From Anolis sagrei (taxonomy: Eukaryota > Chordata > Lepidosauria > Squamata > Anolidae), in assembly GCF_037176765.1 (NCBI RefSeq), contig NC_090023.1, forward strand, positions 97,883,366 to 97,947,365: a stretch of DNA of 64,000 nucleotides. The letters run 5' to 3'. The notes below the pieces were generated by a model. The model was not told where the DNA came from. It saw only the letters and a list, made by a program, of their open reading frames with translations, and ran no database searches. A program made the translations under genes and the position numbers. Positions 36,236-45,625 of this stretch are shown here, one piece after another. Position 1 is the first letter of the stretch, and each line of letters opens with the position of its first letter.

Positions 36236-39200
36236 CTGGATGCATTCTGTTGGCTCCTAAAATGATATAACATCATGTCATACACTTCATTGTGAAAGAA
36301 TATTTGGTAAGGTGGTGGTAGGTGATGCTGTTTTTAACAACAAACATGAATATTCTGAAACATCTAGTTCCATCCTCACACATAGTCTTGTGTGAATCAA
36401 TACTAGAGCAACCTTTTACTTTCTGTTTATCTCCTGATGTACAATGAGCATATTGGTCCATCCAAGCAATTAATTGTCATTGAAAGAAAGGCAATCATAC
36501 TGGGTAAACAGGCCTGCATATGTGTTAAGACAAATACCCGTATTTACTCGAGTCTAATGTGCCATATTATGCACACCTCAATTTTCAAAACCCTGAAACC
36601 CCAAAAAATATTGGGGTTGGCACCTAGTCACAGTCTCACTCATACACACTGAATAGGTATTGAACAACAGCTCTCTTCAAATAACAAACATCAGAGATCA
36701 AAATAGGTGTAACGATGAATACTCTGACTCAACTTCCCAAATCCCCTAGTGAACTAGGCTCTTCCTCCTCAGTTTCAATAGTCTCTATATTTAGTAGGGG
36801 ATCCAAGGTAGCTCTGCTCATGTTTAAATGTAGTTTACCATGTAGCACAATTAGAAGCCTTGTTTCCAAATATGAGGGTGAAGAAAAAAGTCACAGTGTA
36901 TTGCACTAATATATCCAGTGTTCACTTGTATCAGAGACAGTTCCTCCAACACAACTGAGCTATATTTGTGTGAAATGGGACAAAGTCTTGGGACTATTCT
37001 GGGATATAGGATCCTTACTAATCTAGAAAGTTTACTCATTATTTCTTCATAAATTAAGAACATAAACTTTCCTCCTTTCTTGGAGTAATATGTAACATGC
37101 CTTACTGGGTGAGGAGCTCAAAAACAATGCTGATGTGTATACAATATAGCCAAACAACATTATGTTCTTTCTTAGTGAAAACAATGTGTAACTAGTAGTG
37201 GTGCTTCTTCTGATGAATTACTTTCTATCTCTGCTTACCAGAGAAAAGAAGAAGAGAAAAAGGACTGCTAATCTCCAAGGCCTGCTAAATTCATTACTTC
37301 TTGGGGACAGGGGCAGGGTTTAAGACTGGTAGCCCTGGGGGGAGGGGGGCATAGTATACTATAAGGTTTTATGTTGATTATCTTTTGGCTGACCAACATC
37401 CCAAAATTACTGCTAAAGTTCCTAGCTTTTGTGCAGCAGCAACAGCTTGTTGGCGCAAGATGGTGTCACACTCTTAGAAGGTTTTTTAATATTTATTTCA
37501 GTTTTTAACATTGTCATTTAAGCATATAAATGTTTAATACCATTTTAACTATCATATTCAATGCTGGGTTTTAACTTTGCTTTTGACATTGTTTCTTTCT
37601 AACTGTGCTCTCTGGGTTTGTCCCTTTGCAAGTCACCCTAAGTCTTTTCAGGGAGATGGAGGCAGGATATAAAAATAAAGTTGTTATTGTTGTTGTTATT
37701 GATGCCTAGATGTATATGTTTTTATTCTGATGTTTGTACATTTTTGGTGCTGGTCATTGACCATAATAAAAATCTACTACTATAAAGAAATTGCAGATCT
37801 TCCATGACAGGGATGCTCACTTGCAGTATTCAGAGGCAATATTATCTCGGCCTGCCTTGCCCCAAGAGCTTCTGCTGAAGGACAGGACATGAAGTTTAAA
37901 ACTTTTTGAGACTGGCATTTTTATTGCTAAGCTTCCTTGGGGCTTTTTTTTAAAAAAAATTCTCCATTTAATTTCTCTTTCAGACTACAACCCATGTTTC
38001 TAGGTTTTTCAAATACTGAAGCCAGCTTAATATCATGATTAATATCACACAGCTGCAATCAATTCTGACAATTATAAAAAGCGAAGCAACAGACCTGCCA
38101 TATTTACTCACACAGCATGTGTCTCACACAATTGGATGGAGCAACACACACCCTCTTATGATTTCTTAAGACAATTCTGGTGGGCTTACTGTGATAAAAA
38201 ATAGGAAGCCCATGGTTGAAATCCTGCTGGCGGCTTTACATCAGTCAAAGTCTGGTTTCTGTTGGTGGGGATGAGAGACACGGCCTTCTCCATGGTGACT
38301 GCTCACATGTGGAATTCCCTCCCTACCGAAATTAGATCAGCGCCCTCCCTTTTGGTCTTCAGAAAGAAAGTAAAGACATGGGTGTGGGACCAAACCTTTG
38401 GGCAATAAGCAATGCAAAAATGTACAGGATTATATACAATTGACTCTTGGAAAGGCCTCGGACTTCGGCTTCTGGATTTGTGATTTTAATATTTATATTA
38501 AAATGTTATAATTCCATGTTTAAATGTCTAGATGTTGTTGTTTCTCTATTTAACATGGTTTAATTTAATTTATAGTTATATGTTACAATTGCTTTTATAC
38601 TAGGTTTTTTTAATATGTTGTAAGGCATTGAATTTTTGCCATGAATTTACTGGAAACCGCTTTCAGCCCTCTTGGGGAGAAAAGCAGTATATAAATCAAG
38701 TAAGTAAATAAAGAAATAATATGTCTAAGATGTAGCAACAGCAAAAGAGGGTGCCAGCAACAAAAGCTATCTCTGTCAAGAGAAAAAGCTACCTTGCCAG
38801 CTCTTTGAGATCTGGCAAGGCAGAGTCACTGCAGTGCCTGTGCCCCATTTTCCATCCCTCCCTCTTTTAACAACAAGCTTATCTGGGCAAACACAGTCTG
38901 TTGAGAGCTGAAAAGTTACTCCTTTTTTAAAAAGCACCCAACAGTAAATGCAATAAAGGAAATGTAGCCAGAGCAGCATTACAAAATTGGTGCAACAATA
39001 TTATTTCACAGAAATGTAGACAAATACAGATAATTATTTATTTAGCTGTTATAGTCCACAAACCAGTAGCTAGGTGCTTTTCCATCATTTCTGGATCTAT
39101 CTTCCATTCAGTCTTATCAATCTGCCCAGCTCCTAGATGCCATGATTGAAGCCACTGAGAGAAGATATGGGGAAATACATCTTGCCATGCAGATGTGAGA

Positions 39201-41751
39201 GGTTAAGGGCAATGGCAGAAGAATGCATAAAGCAGGGCAGAAAGGGGAATTGTGCAGATTGCAAATCCCAAGATTTCTTACTATTGGCTGTGTTGGCTAT
39301 GGCTCACAAGAACTGCAGTTCAGAAACCGGAGGTCATCATTCAATAATGTACAAACAATAATCTATACTTGTCTTCATTTCAGCATAATCATATTGTTAC
39401 GCCACTCTTGTAATATAGTTTCCTAATGCTGATCTGGTTACATTTCCTTCATCCCAATCACTGTGCAGAGCTGTAAAAAGGGGAAAGCATCCCATACACT
39501 GCAATCTGGTGATGACTTTAAAAGTAAATAATGTGAAGGGAAAAATCAAGAACCATTAAATCTATTTTGTTTAGCATGAATTGCTCCTTGAAAACAAGTG
39601 GGTGTTAAACCTTAAAATCAGGAACCAAAGCAAAACATACAATTTTCTTTCTGCCTCGACAAAGAGTTTTTCACTATGATAAAGGGATGTTTATTTTTGA
39701 AAGCAGATGTGCTGCTCATCAAACAACACTTAACAATTATACAGGGGAATTACTTCATTACAGACAGTTCTGTAGTCTGCCAGTTCTGAATTATCCTTGT
39801 GCTAGGAATGACTGGGAAAATCCACCAAAACAATGGAGAATCATCTCGTTCAGAGGTAGACTGTGACAGATGGTAGATCAAGCAGCCAATTTCCTGCTCC
39901 AAGACTCTAAAGACTCAGTCTTCCCAAAATTCATCCCCGAAGCAACAAACAGAAAACCACCAAGTCATTTTCCAGTTTGGACATGTAGATACTTTTGAAA
40001 TCAAAATGAAGGAAGGGGCTGCAACCTATTTAATATGTGAAAAACAATGTTATCTCTCTTCATCTCTTTCTTTCCTTTAATCAAAAAGGAAGAGTGGGAA
40101 GAGATCAAAGGCCACAAACAGCCTTGAGGAGGCACAGCTGGCCCACCTCTACCTAGATCATAGCTAATGTCGACAGTGAAGACAGACACATTTCATTCAC
40201 CCTGGACCTCGCAAGTAGCAATTCTATTTCTTACTATATGTTCTCCATCTCTACAGATATATATATACACAGAGGGAGAGGGAGAGGGAGAGGGAGAGGG
40301 AGAGGGAGAGAGTATATGTGCCTGAAATCCTACAGAATGTATCTGATGAATTGGTCTACATGTAACAACTGTTTAAGTTATAGATGTATTATCATTGAAT
40401 CTGAGCCAATATTGTTTAGTGGTTTGCATGTGGGACTACAATTCTTTCAGATCAGGGTACAAATTCACAAGAAACCCACAGGGTGAATAACCCACAGGTT
40501 CTTTCAACCTCGGGCCATAGTAAATTCCCATTTTAAAAAAAACACCCATAAATTGCCATAAGTCAGGAACTACAGTACTTGAAAGCACATAATATGACTG
40601 GGCTGCTGTGAGTTTTCCAGGCTGTATGACCATGTTCCAGAAGTATTCTCTCATTATATATTTGGGATGTTCAGGGTGGGAGAAAGAATTCTTGTCTGCT
40701 TGAGGCAGGTGTGACTGTTGCAATTGGCCACCTTGATTAGCATTTAATTGCCTTGCAGCTTCAAACCCCGGCTGGTTGCTGCCTGGGGGAATCCTTTATT
40801 GGGAAGTTGTAGCTGGCCCAGATTGATTCTTGTCTGGAATTTTCCTGCTTTTGAGTGCTGCTCTTTATTTACTGGGCAGATAAGAGTTCTTTCTCCCACC
40901 CTGAACATTTCACAGATATATAAGCCTCACTTGCCTAGTCTCCAACAGGCCCCTCAACCTCTGAGAATGCCTGCCATAGATATAGATGAAATGTCAGGAG
41001 AGAATGCTTCTGGAACATGGCTGTATAGCCCAGAAACTGACAGCAATCCAGTGATTCTGGCCACGAAAGCCTTCAACAACACACATAATATTAGTTTCAA
41101 AAGTATTATAGGTTTCTTCTGTTGGTATTTTTGTATGCAAAACCTTAAATCCAATTCTTAGTCCAAATTAATAGACCCAATGAATCAGATTAGATTAACG
41201 TAAGTGCTCATTATTATTTAGCAACTGATATAAAGTGTGTACTCTGGTGAGGACTGACAAATGGATATTAACCACTTGTCATTTGTTTAAATTTAACAGG
41301 GAAAGCAGCCTGTGGACTGCACACAACTCCTCTGGGGACTGTTTTGCAGGCTTCCAACCCCCCTAAAACTCCAGAATCACCTAGAATGGTAGACTGCATT
41401 TCCCACAGAGTTCTCCAGAAATATCCAATGAGTAAAATAACTATCACACACTCTGAAAACAAAACAAAAGCTTCTGACAGTACCCAGAAATGTGAACATC
41501 TAACCACTTCTGTTCGTGTTTTCCAATTATTTTGTCATTAGGGCAGCCTGGCACAAAGGGTTAAAATGCTTTAAATAATCCTCTTACATGACTGCATCTC
41601 TTCCTTTTTCTTAGGGAATTATACTCAATATTTGTTTCATGAATGGAAATGCATAAAAACTAAAATCACTGCCCTAAAAAGAGAATCAGAAAACAAAGAA
41701 CAGAAGGAGGAACAAGAGGAAGGAAGAGGAAGGAATCTACTTACCCGGCAT
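23439..41751 (-). CDS. GYG2: Glycogenin-2, complete coding region in nine exons
   Basis: Self-glucosylating primer of glycogen synthesis (GT8 glycosyltransferase, cytosolic, binds glycogen synthase). Coding exons: 41751-41745, 36043-35902, 34338-34164, 31922-31760, 30513-30387, 28618-28396, 26968-26834, 24336-24241 and 23600-23439. All borders are AG/GT and the phase is continuous, giving 1230 nt (409 residues plus stop). Motifs: [15 protein letters not shown] at the N-terminus; LTKLHCW equivalent (FTKLHCWTL); catalytic DADTL (DxD); [20 protein letters not shown]; acceptor Tyr region [16 protein letters not shown] and [10 protein letters not shown] variable acidic/Ser-rich linker leads to the C-terminal glycogen-synthase-binding helix [21 protein letters not shown]2 is preferred over GYG1 because of the [16 protein letters not shown] wording, the M-x-V-T-D start and the location beside XG. 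Extra alternative linker exons cannot be excluded. Confidence 0.95.
24241..24336 (-). CDS. GYG2: GYG2 exon 8: Ser-rich linker
   Basis: 96 nt (32 codons), phase 0 both sides, acceptor TTTACAG, donor ATA/GTAAAT. Encodes [20 protein letters not shown] then [12 protein letters not shown]. Weakly conserved, so the donor choice is less certain than the others. Confidence 0.75.
24640..25235 (-). mobile_element. LINE C-terminal fragment
   Basis: The minus-strand frame at 25168-24926 includes [38 protein letters not shown] and [13 protein letters not shown], preceded by a CPCESG Cys motif. This resembles the Cys-rich C-terminus of a squamate non-LTR retrotransposon. Clade not determined. Confidence 0.6.
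25349..25493. mobile_element. Foldback MITE
   Basis: The two halves are inverted: ATCTACACTGCCCTATATCC with TACAGGGCTGTGTAGAAGGG, and CAGATTATCTGCTTTGAACT with CCAGATAATCTGAGATAAGC. Same family as 43659-43812. In GYG2 intron 7. Confidence 0.7.
26124..26195. repeat. (TCTA)n microsatellite
   Basis: About 70 nt of tetranucleotide TCTA/ATCT repeat with a few interruptions, in GYG2 intron 7. Confidence 0.95.
26834..26968 (-). CDS. GYG2: GYG2 exon 7: linker
   Basis: 135 nt (45 codons), phase 0 both sides, acceptor ATCATAG, donor GAT/GTAAGT. Encodes an acidic, low-complexity linker ([16 protein letters not shown]... and [14 protein letters not shown]). This part varies greatly among GYG2 proteins. 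Confidence 0.85.
27040..27260 (-). mobile_element. Sauria-type SINE
   Basis: On the minus strand: a tRNA-like head (TAGTGGTTTGAGTATGGTAG near 27255), a middle with GGGCAAGTCACACTCCCTCA, and a 3' BovB-like tail with GGTCACCATAAGTCAAAATT. Near full length; in GYG2 intron 6. Confidence 0.75.
28396..28618 (-). CDS. GYG2: GYG2 exon 6: end of catalytic domain, start of linker
   Basis: 223 nt, acceptor CTTGCAG, donor GAG/GTAAAA. Encodes [38 protein letters not shown], then a polar linker ending KLQKGE. Ends in phase 0. Confidence 0.95.
29219..29240. repeat. (CA)n microsatellite
   Basis: About 10 CA units in GYG2 intron 5. Confidence 0.9.
30387..30513 (-). CDS. GYG2: GYG2 exon 5: acceptor tyrosine region
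   Basis: 127 nt, acceptor TTTCAG, donor CA/GTAAGT. Encodes [29 protein letters not shown] and AVYSYAPAF. The first Tyr of YSY aligns with the auto-glucosylated Tyr of glycogenins. Confidence 0.97.
30848..30905. repeat. Compact 24-bp hairpin in GYG2 intron 4
   Basis: 30848-30871 and 30882-30905 pair at 22 of 24 positions around a 10-nt loop (TTGGAAGACAC against GTGTCTTCCAA). Pairing stops sharply at both ends. Could be a MITE relic or an RNA hairpin; nothing shows expression. Confidence 0.7.
31520..31640 (+). mobile_element. L2-like LINE 3' tail with (TTG)n
   Basis: GTAAGCTGCCCCGAGTCCCT, GGGGAGATGGTGGTGGGATA, then (TTG)n: the recurrent tail, inserted antisense to GYG2. Confidence 0.65.
31760..31922 (-). 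CDS. GYG2: GYG2 exon 4
   Basis: 163 nt, acceptor TCCTAG, donor G/GTAAGC. Encodes [36 protein letters not shown] and EHGSFDG, matching the catalytic core. Confidence 0.97.
32510..32725 (-). mobile_element. RTE/BovB-like LINE 3' fragment
   Basis: Text such as TCATGACCTCATGGACCAGC, CAAGGTCAAGCCAGTCACTT and TTTTCCCCAGCATCATTGCC matches, from memory, the 3' region of BovB-related LINEs common in squamates. No intact frame. Confidence 0.55.
33534..33668. mobile_element. hAT-type MITE with 8-bp target duplication
   Basis: Ends CAATGGTTCTCAAC and GTTGAGAACCACTG are inverted repeats of the common hAT terminus. Flanks CCCTACAG (33526-33533) and CCTTACAG (33669-33676) match at 7 of 8. In GYG2 intron 3. 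Confidence 0.85.
34164..34338 (-). CDS. GYG2: GYG2 exon 3: DxD motif
   Basis: 175 nt, acceptor TTGTCAG, donor TTG/GTAAGG. Encodes [35 protein letters not shown] and [15 protein letters not shown] binds Mn2+-UDP-glucose. Ends in phase 0. Confidence 0.97.
35297..35625. mobile_element. DNA element with CTTGTGTATAAGTC termini
   Basis: Left ACTTGTGTATAAGTCTAG and right GTCAACTTATACACAAAAAT are imperfect inverted repeats. Probably a mariner-group MITE; in GYG2 intron 2. Confidence 0.5.
35902..36043 (-). CDS. GYG2: GYG2 exon 2
   Basis: 142 nt, acceptor TTATAG, donor AG/GTAAGG. Encodes [20 protein letters not shown], then [12 protein letters not shown] and [10 protein letters not shown], the nucleotide-sugar binding N-terminus. 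Confidence 0.96.
36213..36235. repeat. (GA)n microsatellite
   Basis: About 11 GA units next to a TATATA run, 170 nt upstream of GYG2 exon 2 (minus strand). Confidence 0.9.
37480..37790 (+). mobile_element. Two LINE 3' tails in tandem
   Basis: 37560-37700 is the L2-like tail (CAAGTCACCCTAAGTCTTTT, GGAGATGGAGGCAGGATATA, then (TTG/TTA)n). 37700-37790 is a different LINE tail (GGTGCTGGTCATTGACCATA then ATAAAAATCTACTACTA). Confidence 0.5.
38220..38705 (+). mobile_element. L2-like LINE 3' fragment
   Basis: Contains the region corresponding to SVVAxRLWNSLPxEIR ('cacatgtggaattccctccc', 'gaaattagatcagcgccctc'), then a 3' UTR ending GAAACCGCTTTCAGCCCTCT-like text and ATATAAATCAAGTAAGTAAA. Inserted in GYG2 intron 1. 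Confidence 0.65.
40271..40311. repeat. (GAGGGA)n microsatellite
   Basis: Six to seven GAGGGA units; on the plus strand it yields an Arg-Gly string in an open frame that is not a gene. Confidence 0.95.
40598..41090. mobile_element. Interspersed repeat with inverted ends (same family as 14.9 and 18.7 kb)
   Basis: The left end (GCTGCTGTGAGTTTTCCAGG, CATGTTCCAGAAGTATTCTC) is inverted relative to the right end (GAGAATGCTTCTGGAACATG, CTGTATAGCCCAGAAACTG). Between them is about 350 nt of unique core. Family unknown to me; widespread in squamates from memory. In GYG2 intron 1. Confidence 0.65.
41745..41751 (-). CDS. GYG2: GYG2 coding exon 1 (start codon)
   Basis: Minus-strand ATG CCG G then GTAAGTAG donor. 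The single leftover G completes GTG with the next exon, giving M-P-V-T-D-Q, against M-S-V-T-D-Q in human GYG2. The phase fit and perfect donor make this short exon convincing. Upstream 5' UTR includes several possible acceptors (TTAG, TCAG). Confidence 0.85.
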
Positions 41752-42613
41752 CCTTTAAAGCCAACAGGCTAAGCTGCTGACACAGTAAAGCCTGTATCAG
41801 AGGAGGAGCCGGTGGAGGCAGGGAACTCTTCCACTTACTCCTTGCTTGTTCCCAGCAGGCTTGCCTCAGTCAACAAACTACCAGATGGGATTAGCCTCTT
41901 TGTTGCCTGTTGAAGACAAGTGAAGTATAAGGGAATTATATGAAACACTCATACACTCTTCATTCATTATGAGTGCACATGTTCTAAAGTTTTCCTCATT
42001 CAAGACTTTTGTTTTTCACACTTTGGGGTGAAAGTATTGAAATAGAGGGGGAAGGAGAAGGCAAAGATCCCAATTGCAACCAAGTCCTCATTCTTGGGAA
42101 CAGGGGAGTAGGGATTAAATAAAGTTTACTAGTAACAACAATAAGAATTGTTCTTTCTTTTCTTTCTTTCTGTTTGCTACTTTTCAATATCCCCTGCCTT
42201 TTTTAAGTAAGTGGAAGAAAAAAGCCCTTACCGTACAGCACAAGTCCTTTAAATGCAGAGCTTAAATACACATTGACACACATATTTCCATCCCCCAGCA
42301 AAAAAGAGGGCACAGCAAGTGGTTTCATGTTCACTGCTTCAGATTCCTCTGGCAAAACATTAACCATTTCCTGGCCATCCCCCATTTATCAGGCCTCTGT
42401 ATTTACAGGAAAGGGTCAGAGGGAAATGGGGCGCAAGGAGTAACAAGGAACCATGTGAAAAGGACTGATGAGTCTTGTAGCAGATTTCTCTGGGAGGATT
42501 TTTGCAGACACTTTGTGCGCTTCATCTGATCACAACTAGACCACAACCAGGCTCTTTTATCCTAAATGTATTGACTCAAAGAGTAAATGAGTTGAATAGC
42601 ATTTGTTCTGTGC

Positions 42614-43090
42614 TGCTCCTAGGTGGGAATGGGATTGCAACTGGGAGACATGCTTACTATAGGTAGTTCTACACTGGCTCAAGGCTATAGAATGAAGTTT
42701 GTAACTTCTCTGCCACCACCTTACAAAACGACGATTCCATAGCATTAAGACATGGCAGGTCATGTGGTGCCAAAGATGCGCTGTTTCTACAGCGTAGATC
42801 AGGCATGGGCAAACTTTGGCCCTCCAGGTGTTTGGACTTCAACTCCCACAATTCCTGGTCTCAGGCCTTTTTCTTTCCCCCTTCAGCCACTTAAGTGATT
42901 GAGGGGGGAAAGGAGGGGGCCTGGGGCCAGAAATTGTGGAAGTTGAAGTCCAAAACACTTGGAGGGCCAAAATTTGCTGAAGAGTGGTGGAAGAGAAGTT
43001 ATAAGCCCCAGGATTCTACAGCCTTGTACCTGTGTAGAACAACCCATAGTAAGCATACCTCCCAGTTGCAATCCCACTCCTACCTAGGAG
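42614..43090. repeat. Large inverted repeat, ~105-nt arms
   Basis: 42614-42722 and 42985-43090 are reverse complements at roughly 85% by eye: GGGATTGCAACTGGGAG against CTCCCAGTTGCAATCCC; CATGCTTACTAT against ATAGTAAGCATA; ACTTCTCTGCCACCAC against GTGGTGGAAGAGAAGT. The left arm lies outside and the right arm inside the hAT-like element 42800-43539, so two copies of one element were inserted in opposite directions. Confidence 0.75.
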
Positions 43091-43539
43091 TTTAAGAAGC
43101 TGAGGGGGAAATAGAAGGGGCCTGAGTCCAGGAAATGTGGGAGTTGAAGTCCAAAACATCAGATTAAGCAACTGAGGGGGAAATGGAAGGGGCCTGAGGC
43201 CAGGAATTGTGAGCGCTGAAGTCCAAAACACCAACTTAAGCAACTGGGGGGAATGGGCTAAGGCCAGGAATTGTGGGAGTTGAAGTCCAAAATACCAATT
43301 TAACCAACTGGGGGGGAAATGGAAGGGGGCTGAGGCCAGGAATTGTGTGAGTTGAAGTCCAAAACACTGGCTTAAGCAACTGGGGGGGAAATGGAAGGGG
43401 CCTGAGGCCAGGAATTGTGGGAGTTGAATGCCAAAACACTGGCTTAAGCAACTGAAAGGGAAATGGAAGGGGCCTGAGGCCAGAAATTGTGGAAGTTGAA
43501 GTCCAAAATACCTGGAGGGCTGGAGTTTGCCCAGGTGTG
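42800..43539. mobile_element. hAT-like element with minisatellite-expanded interior
   Basis: Termini CAGGCATGGGCAAACTTTGG and CTGGAGTTTGCCCAGGTGTG are inverted repeats flanked by near-identical 8-mers GCGTAGAT (42792-42799) and GTGTAGAT (43540-43547). The related simple copy at 48382-48574 is only 193 nt. This one is 740 nt because of repeated internal units and an inverted insertion. Confidence 0.8.
43091..43513. repeat. ~71-bp minisatellite, six units
   Basis: Units begin near 43091, 43164, 43232, 43300, 43371 and 43444. Each follows TTAAGCAACTGGGGGGAAA, ATGGAAGGGGCCTGAGGCCA, GGAATTGTGGGAGTTGAAGT and CCAAAACACC. The minus strand is open through the array and gives a repetitive frame of 219 codons that is not a gene. 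Confidence 0.85.
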
Positions 43540-43658
43540 GTGTAGATGCACCCAAACGATTGGTTGCACCTGTGAGGCTTCTGTGGAGACATTCTTTACT
43601 CCTTCTGATGTCAAGCATCACCAGACAGGATTTGGATGAGTTATTATAGCAGACCAAC

Positions 43659-43812
43659 CCAGGGCCCTTCCACACAGCCCTATATCCCAGAATATCAAGG
43701 CAGAAAATCCCACATTATCTGAGTGTGGACTCAGATAAGCCAATTCAAAGCAGATATTGTGGGATTTCCTGCCTTGACATTCTGGGATATAGGGCTGTGT
43801 GGCGGGGCCCTC
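43659..43812. mobile_element. Foldback MITE, near-perfect hairpin
   Basis: Arms of about 55 nt: GGGCCCTTCCACACAGCCCT and ATATCCCAGAAT at the left, ATTCTGGGATATAGGGCTGT and GTGGCGGGGCCC at the right, around a short core. Younger relative of 25349-25493. Confidence 0.85.
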
Positions 43813-43927
43813 AGCTAGCAAACCCACTGGAGTGGAAACAAGGTGACTTGCCAGATTTCACAGTCACTGGGTGGCCCCTGGCCAGAGTGGCTCCTGTACA
43901 AGGTGGCCCATCCTCCTCCTCCTCCTG

Positions 43928-44126
43928 AGCTGCGTCTCCACTGTGGAACGAATGCAGCTTGGCATTCCTTCCACTTTAACTGCCAGGGCTCTGGACTAGA
44001 GAATGAGGGGCTTGTCCTTGGGGAGGGCAACAGCGCGGGCTACAGACCTTGCAAAACTACAGCTCCCAAGATTCCCCAGCATGAAGTGGTGCCAAAGTGC
44101 ATGGGTGCTACAGCGTGGACGCCCCC
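43928..44126. mobile_element. MITE at the edge of the CpG island
   Basis: GCTGCGTCTCCACTGTGGAA at the left and GCTACAGCGTGGACGC at the right are inverted, with CACTTTAACTGCCAGGGCTC and GAAGTGGTGCCAAAGTGCAT inside, as in elements at 1.4 and 59.9 kb. It overlaps the GC-rich region. Confidence 0.55.
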
Positions 44127-44560
44127 CTCCCTGGTGTCCCTGGAGGCTTACAAACCCCGCAGGTGGGCGGCGAGCGCAGTCCTCCAGCCGCCCTTGGCTC
44201 TCCTCCTCCTCCTCGTCTTCCACTCTGCGGGGCTGCGGGGCGTGTGGCTCATCTGCCAGCGCGGACTCAGCCGGAGAGGCGCAGGGCAACCTTGCCTGAG
44301 CCTGACGCTCGGCCCTCATTGGACGACGAGGCGGCTCCGCCCCTCCCCATTGCCTTGCCGAGCAGGGAGAAGGGGAGACTCCGCGTGGCCCCCCGGGAGG
44401 CCTCCTCCCCGTTTCCCTGCCAAGCATCCTGGAGCAGGGAGGCCGGGCCAAGCACAAGGCGCCTTGGGAAGCGCTCTCCACGCCCTTGGTGTCCTGGGCA
44501 CCGCTTCGGAAACTCTGGGTCCCGACCCCAAAGGCGTTCCCCTGCTGCTGTTGCCAACTG
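44020..44560 (-). promoter_or_regulatory. CpG island, probable GYG2 promoter
   Basis: Dense unmutated CpG dinucleotides in an otherwise CpG-poor window. At 44315-44350 the minus strand reads GGGGCGGAGCCGCC (GC box), then GTCCAATGAGG (CCAAT box), oriented toward GYG2. It lies 2.3 kb upstream of the GYG2 ATG exon, so an untranslated first exon would be needed. Open frames on both strands here reflect GC content. Confidence 0.6.
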
Positions 44561-44749
44561 TACCGTGATCCCAACTTTTGGCAGCAGTTACCGGTTTCTG
44601 AAGGCCACCCGTTTCCACAACGACCTGCAGTGATTCCAGTGGGCTCTGCAGAAAATGCTTTAGCTGTACTTCAGAAAAAAGGGAAAACCGTCTGTTTAGC
44701 AAGCCTTGCAAATGCTGAAGCATACGGTTGTGGATTAAGCACAACTGAC

Positions 44750-45005
44750 ATCACGCCCGGTGGCGCAATGGGTTAAACCCTTGTGCCGGCAGGACTCCTG
44801 ACCAACAGGTTCGAATCCGGAGAGAGCGGGTTGAGCTCCTTCTGTCAGCTCCCGCTCCCCATGTAGGGACATGAGGGCAGACTCCCACAAGGATAGTAAA
44901 ACATCAAACATCCGGGCGTCACCTGAGCAAAGTCCTTGCAGGGGGCCAATTCTCTCACACCTGAAGAGACTTGCAGTTTCTCAAATAGTTCCTGACACAA
45001 ACACC
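44750..45005 (+). mobile_element. tRNA-headed SINE (Anolis ACASINE2-like), near full length
   Basis: A tRNA-like head CCCGGTGGCGCAATGGGTTA with B box GGTTCGAATCC, then CTTCTGTCAGCTCCCGCTCC, CAAACATCCGGGCGTCACCT, CCAATTCTCTCACACCTGAA and GACTTGCAGTTTCTCAAATA. Little decayed, so relatively recent. Followed by a C-run at 45003-45017. Confidence 0.85.
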
Positions 45006-45019
45006 CCCCCCCCCCCGAG

Positions 45020-45625
45020 AAACTTCATCAGTACTTAAGGTGTGTTATGTTGGGCAAGTTTGCTCTAGATGCATCTTTGGTGGGGTTCAATGTACTCTCT
45101 GGCTGCGGGATAAACTAACTCCCACTATAGTGTCAATCCCCCAAACCCCTACAGTTGGTCATGGGGGTTCTGTGGGCCAAGTTTAGTCTAGGTACTTCAT
45201 TACACTAGCGAATGAATCCACTTTACATCCAGTTTCTGCTTTGCAGAATTCTGGGGGTTGTAGTTTAGGGAGTAGCCTTTAACAGCCCCTCTAAACTATA
45301 GGAAGTAGCAATCAGATTTAAAGTAGATTCATTCTCTAGCATGATGAGGTCACTGGTCCATCATTGGTGGGGGTCACAGTTTCTCTGGTTGTGGATGCAC
45401 TACAACTCCCAGAAAGGAAGGCCATTTCTCCCCAAAGCCCTCCAGTATCAAATTTCAATGTATCAGGTATGTGTGCCTAGTTTAGTCCAGATCCATCAGT
45501 GTCTGGGGCCACAGTGTTCTCTGGATGTAGGTGAACTACAGCTCCATAAAATCAAGGTGTATTTTCCCCAAGGACCTCCAGTATTTTTTTGCAGTGCTTT
45601 CCAGTGCCTCAGTGGCAGGGGACGG
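45020..45625. mobile_element. hAT-like repeat with nested short MITE
   Basis: Repeated phrases 'caagttt(a/g)gtc(c/t)ag', 'actacaactccc' and 'tctctggatgtaggtgaacta' characterise a widespread lizard DNA repeat. A nested element at about 45195-45342 has inverted ends GCGAATGAATCCACTTTA and TAAAGTAGATTCATTCTCTA. Confidence 0.5.

Noticed and set aside
40238-40486. Open frame with an Arg-Gly repeat, RGG-like
   Set aside because: Produced by the (GAGGGA)n microsatellite; no supporting context.
43016-43675. 219-codon open frame on the minus strand with repeated PSRYFGLQLPQFLASG-like units
   Set aside because: It is a translation of the ~71-bp minisatellite inside a DNA element. The unit length keeps only some stretches in frame, and there are no splice or protein-family signals.
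43843-44633. Overlapping long open frames on both strands (up to 241 codons)
   Set aside because: They coincide with the CpG island, where stop codons are rare because of GC content. Frames on opposite strands overlap, and none shows a known domain.
44752-44815. tRNA-like sequence with a B box
   Set aside because: It is the head of a SINE with its characteristic body following, not a tRNA gene. The same applies to the heads near 8.1, 16.4, 19.9, 27.2 and 53.3 kb.
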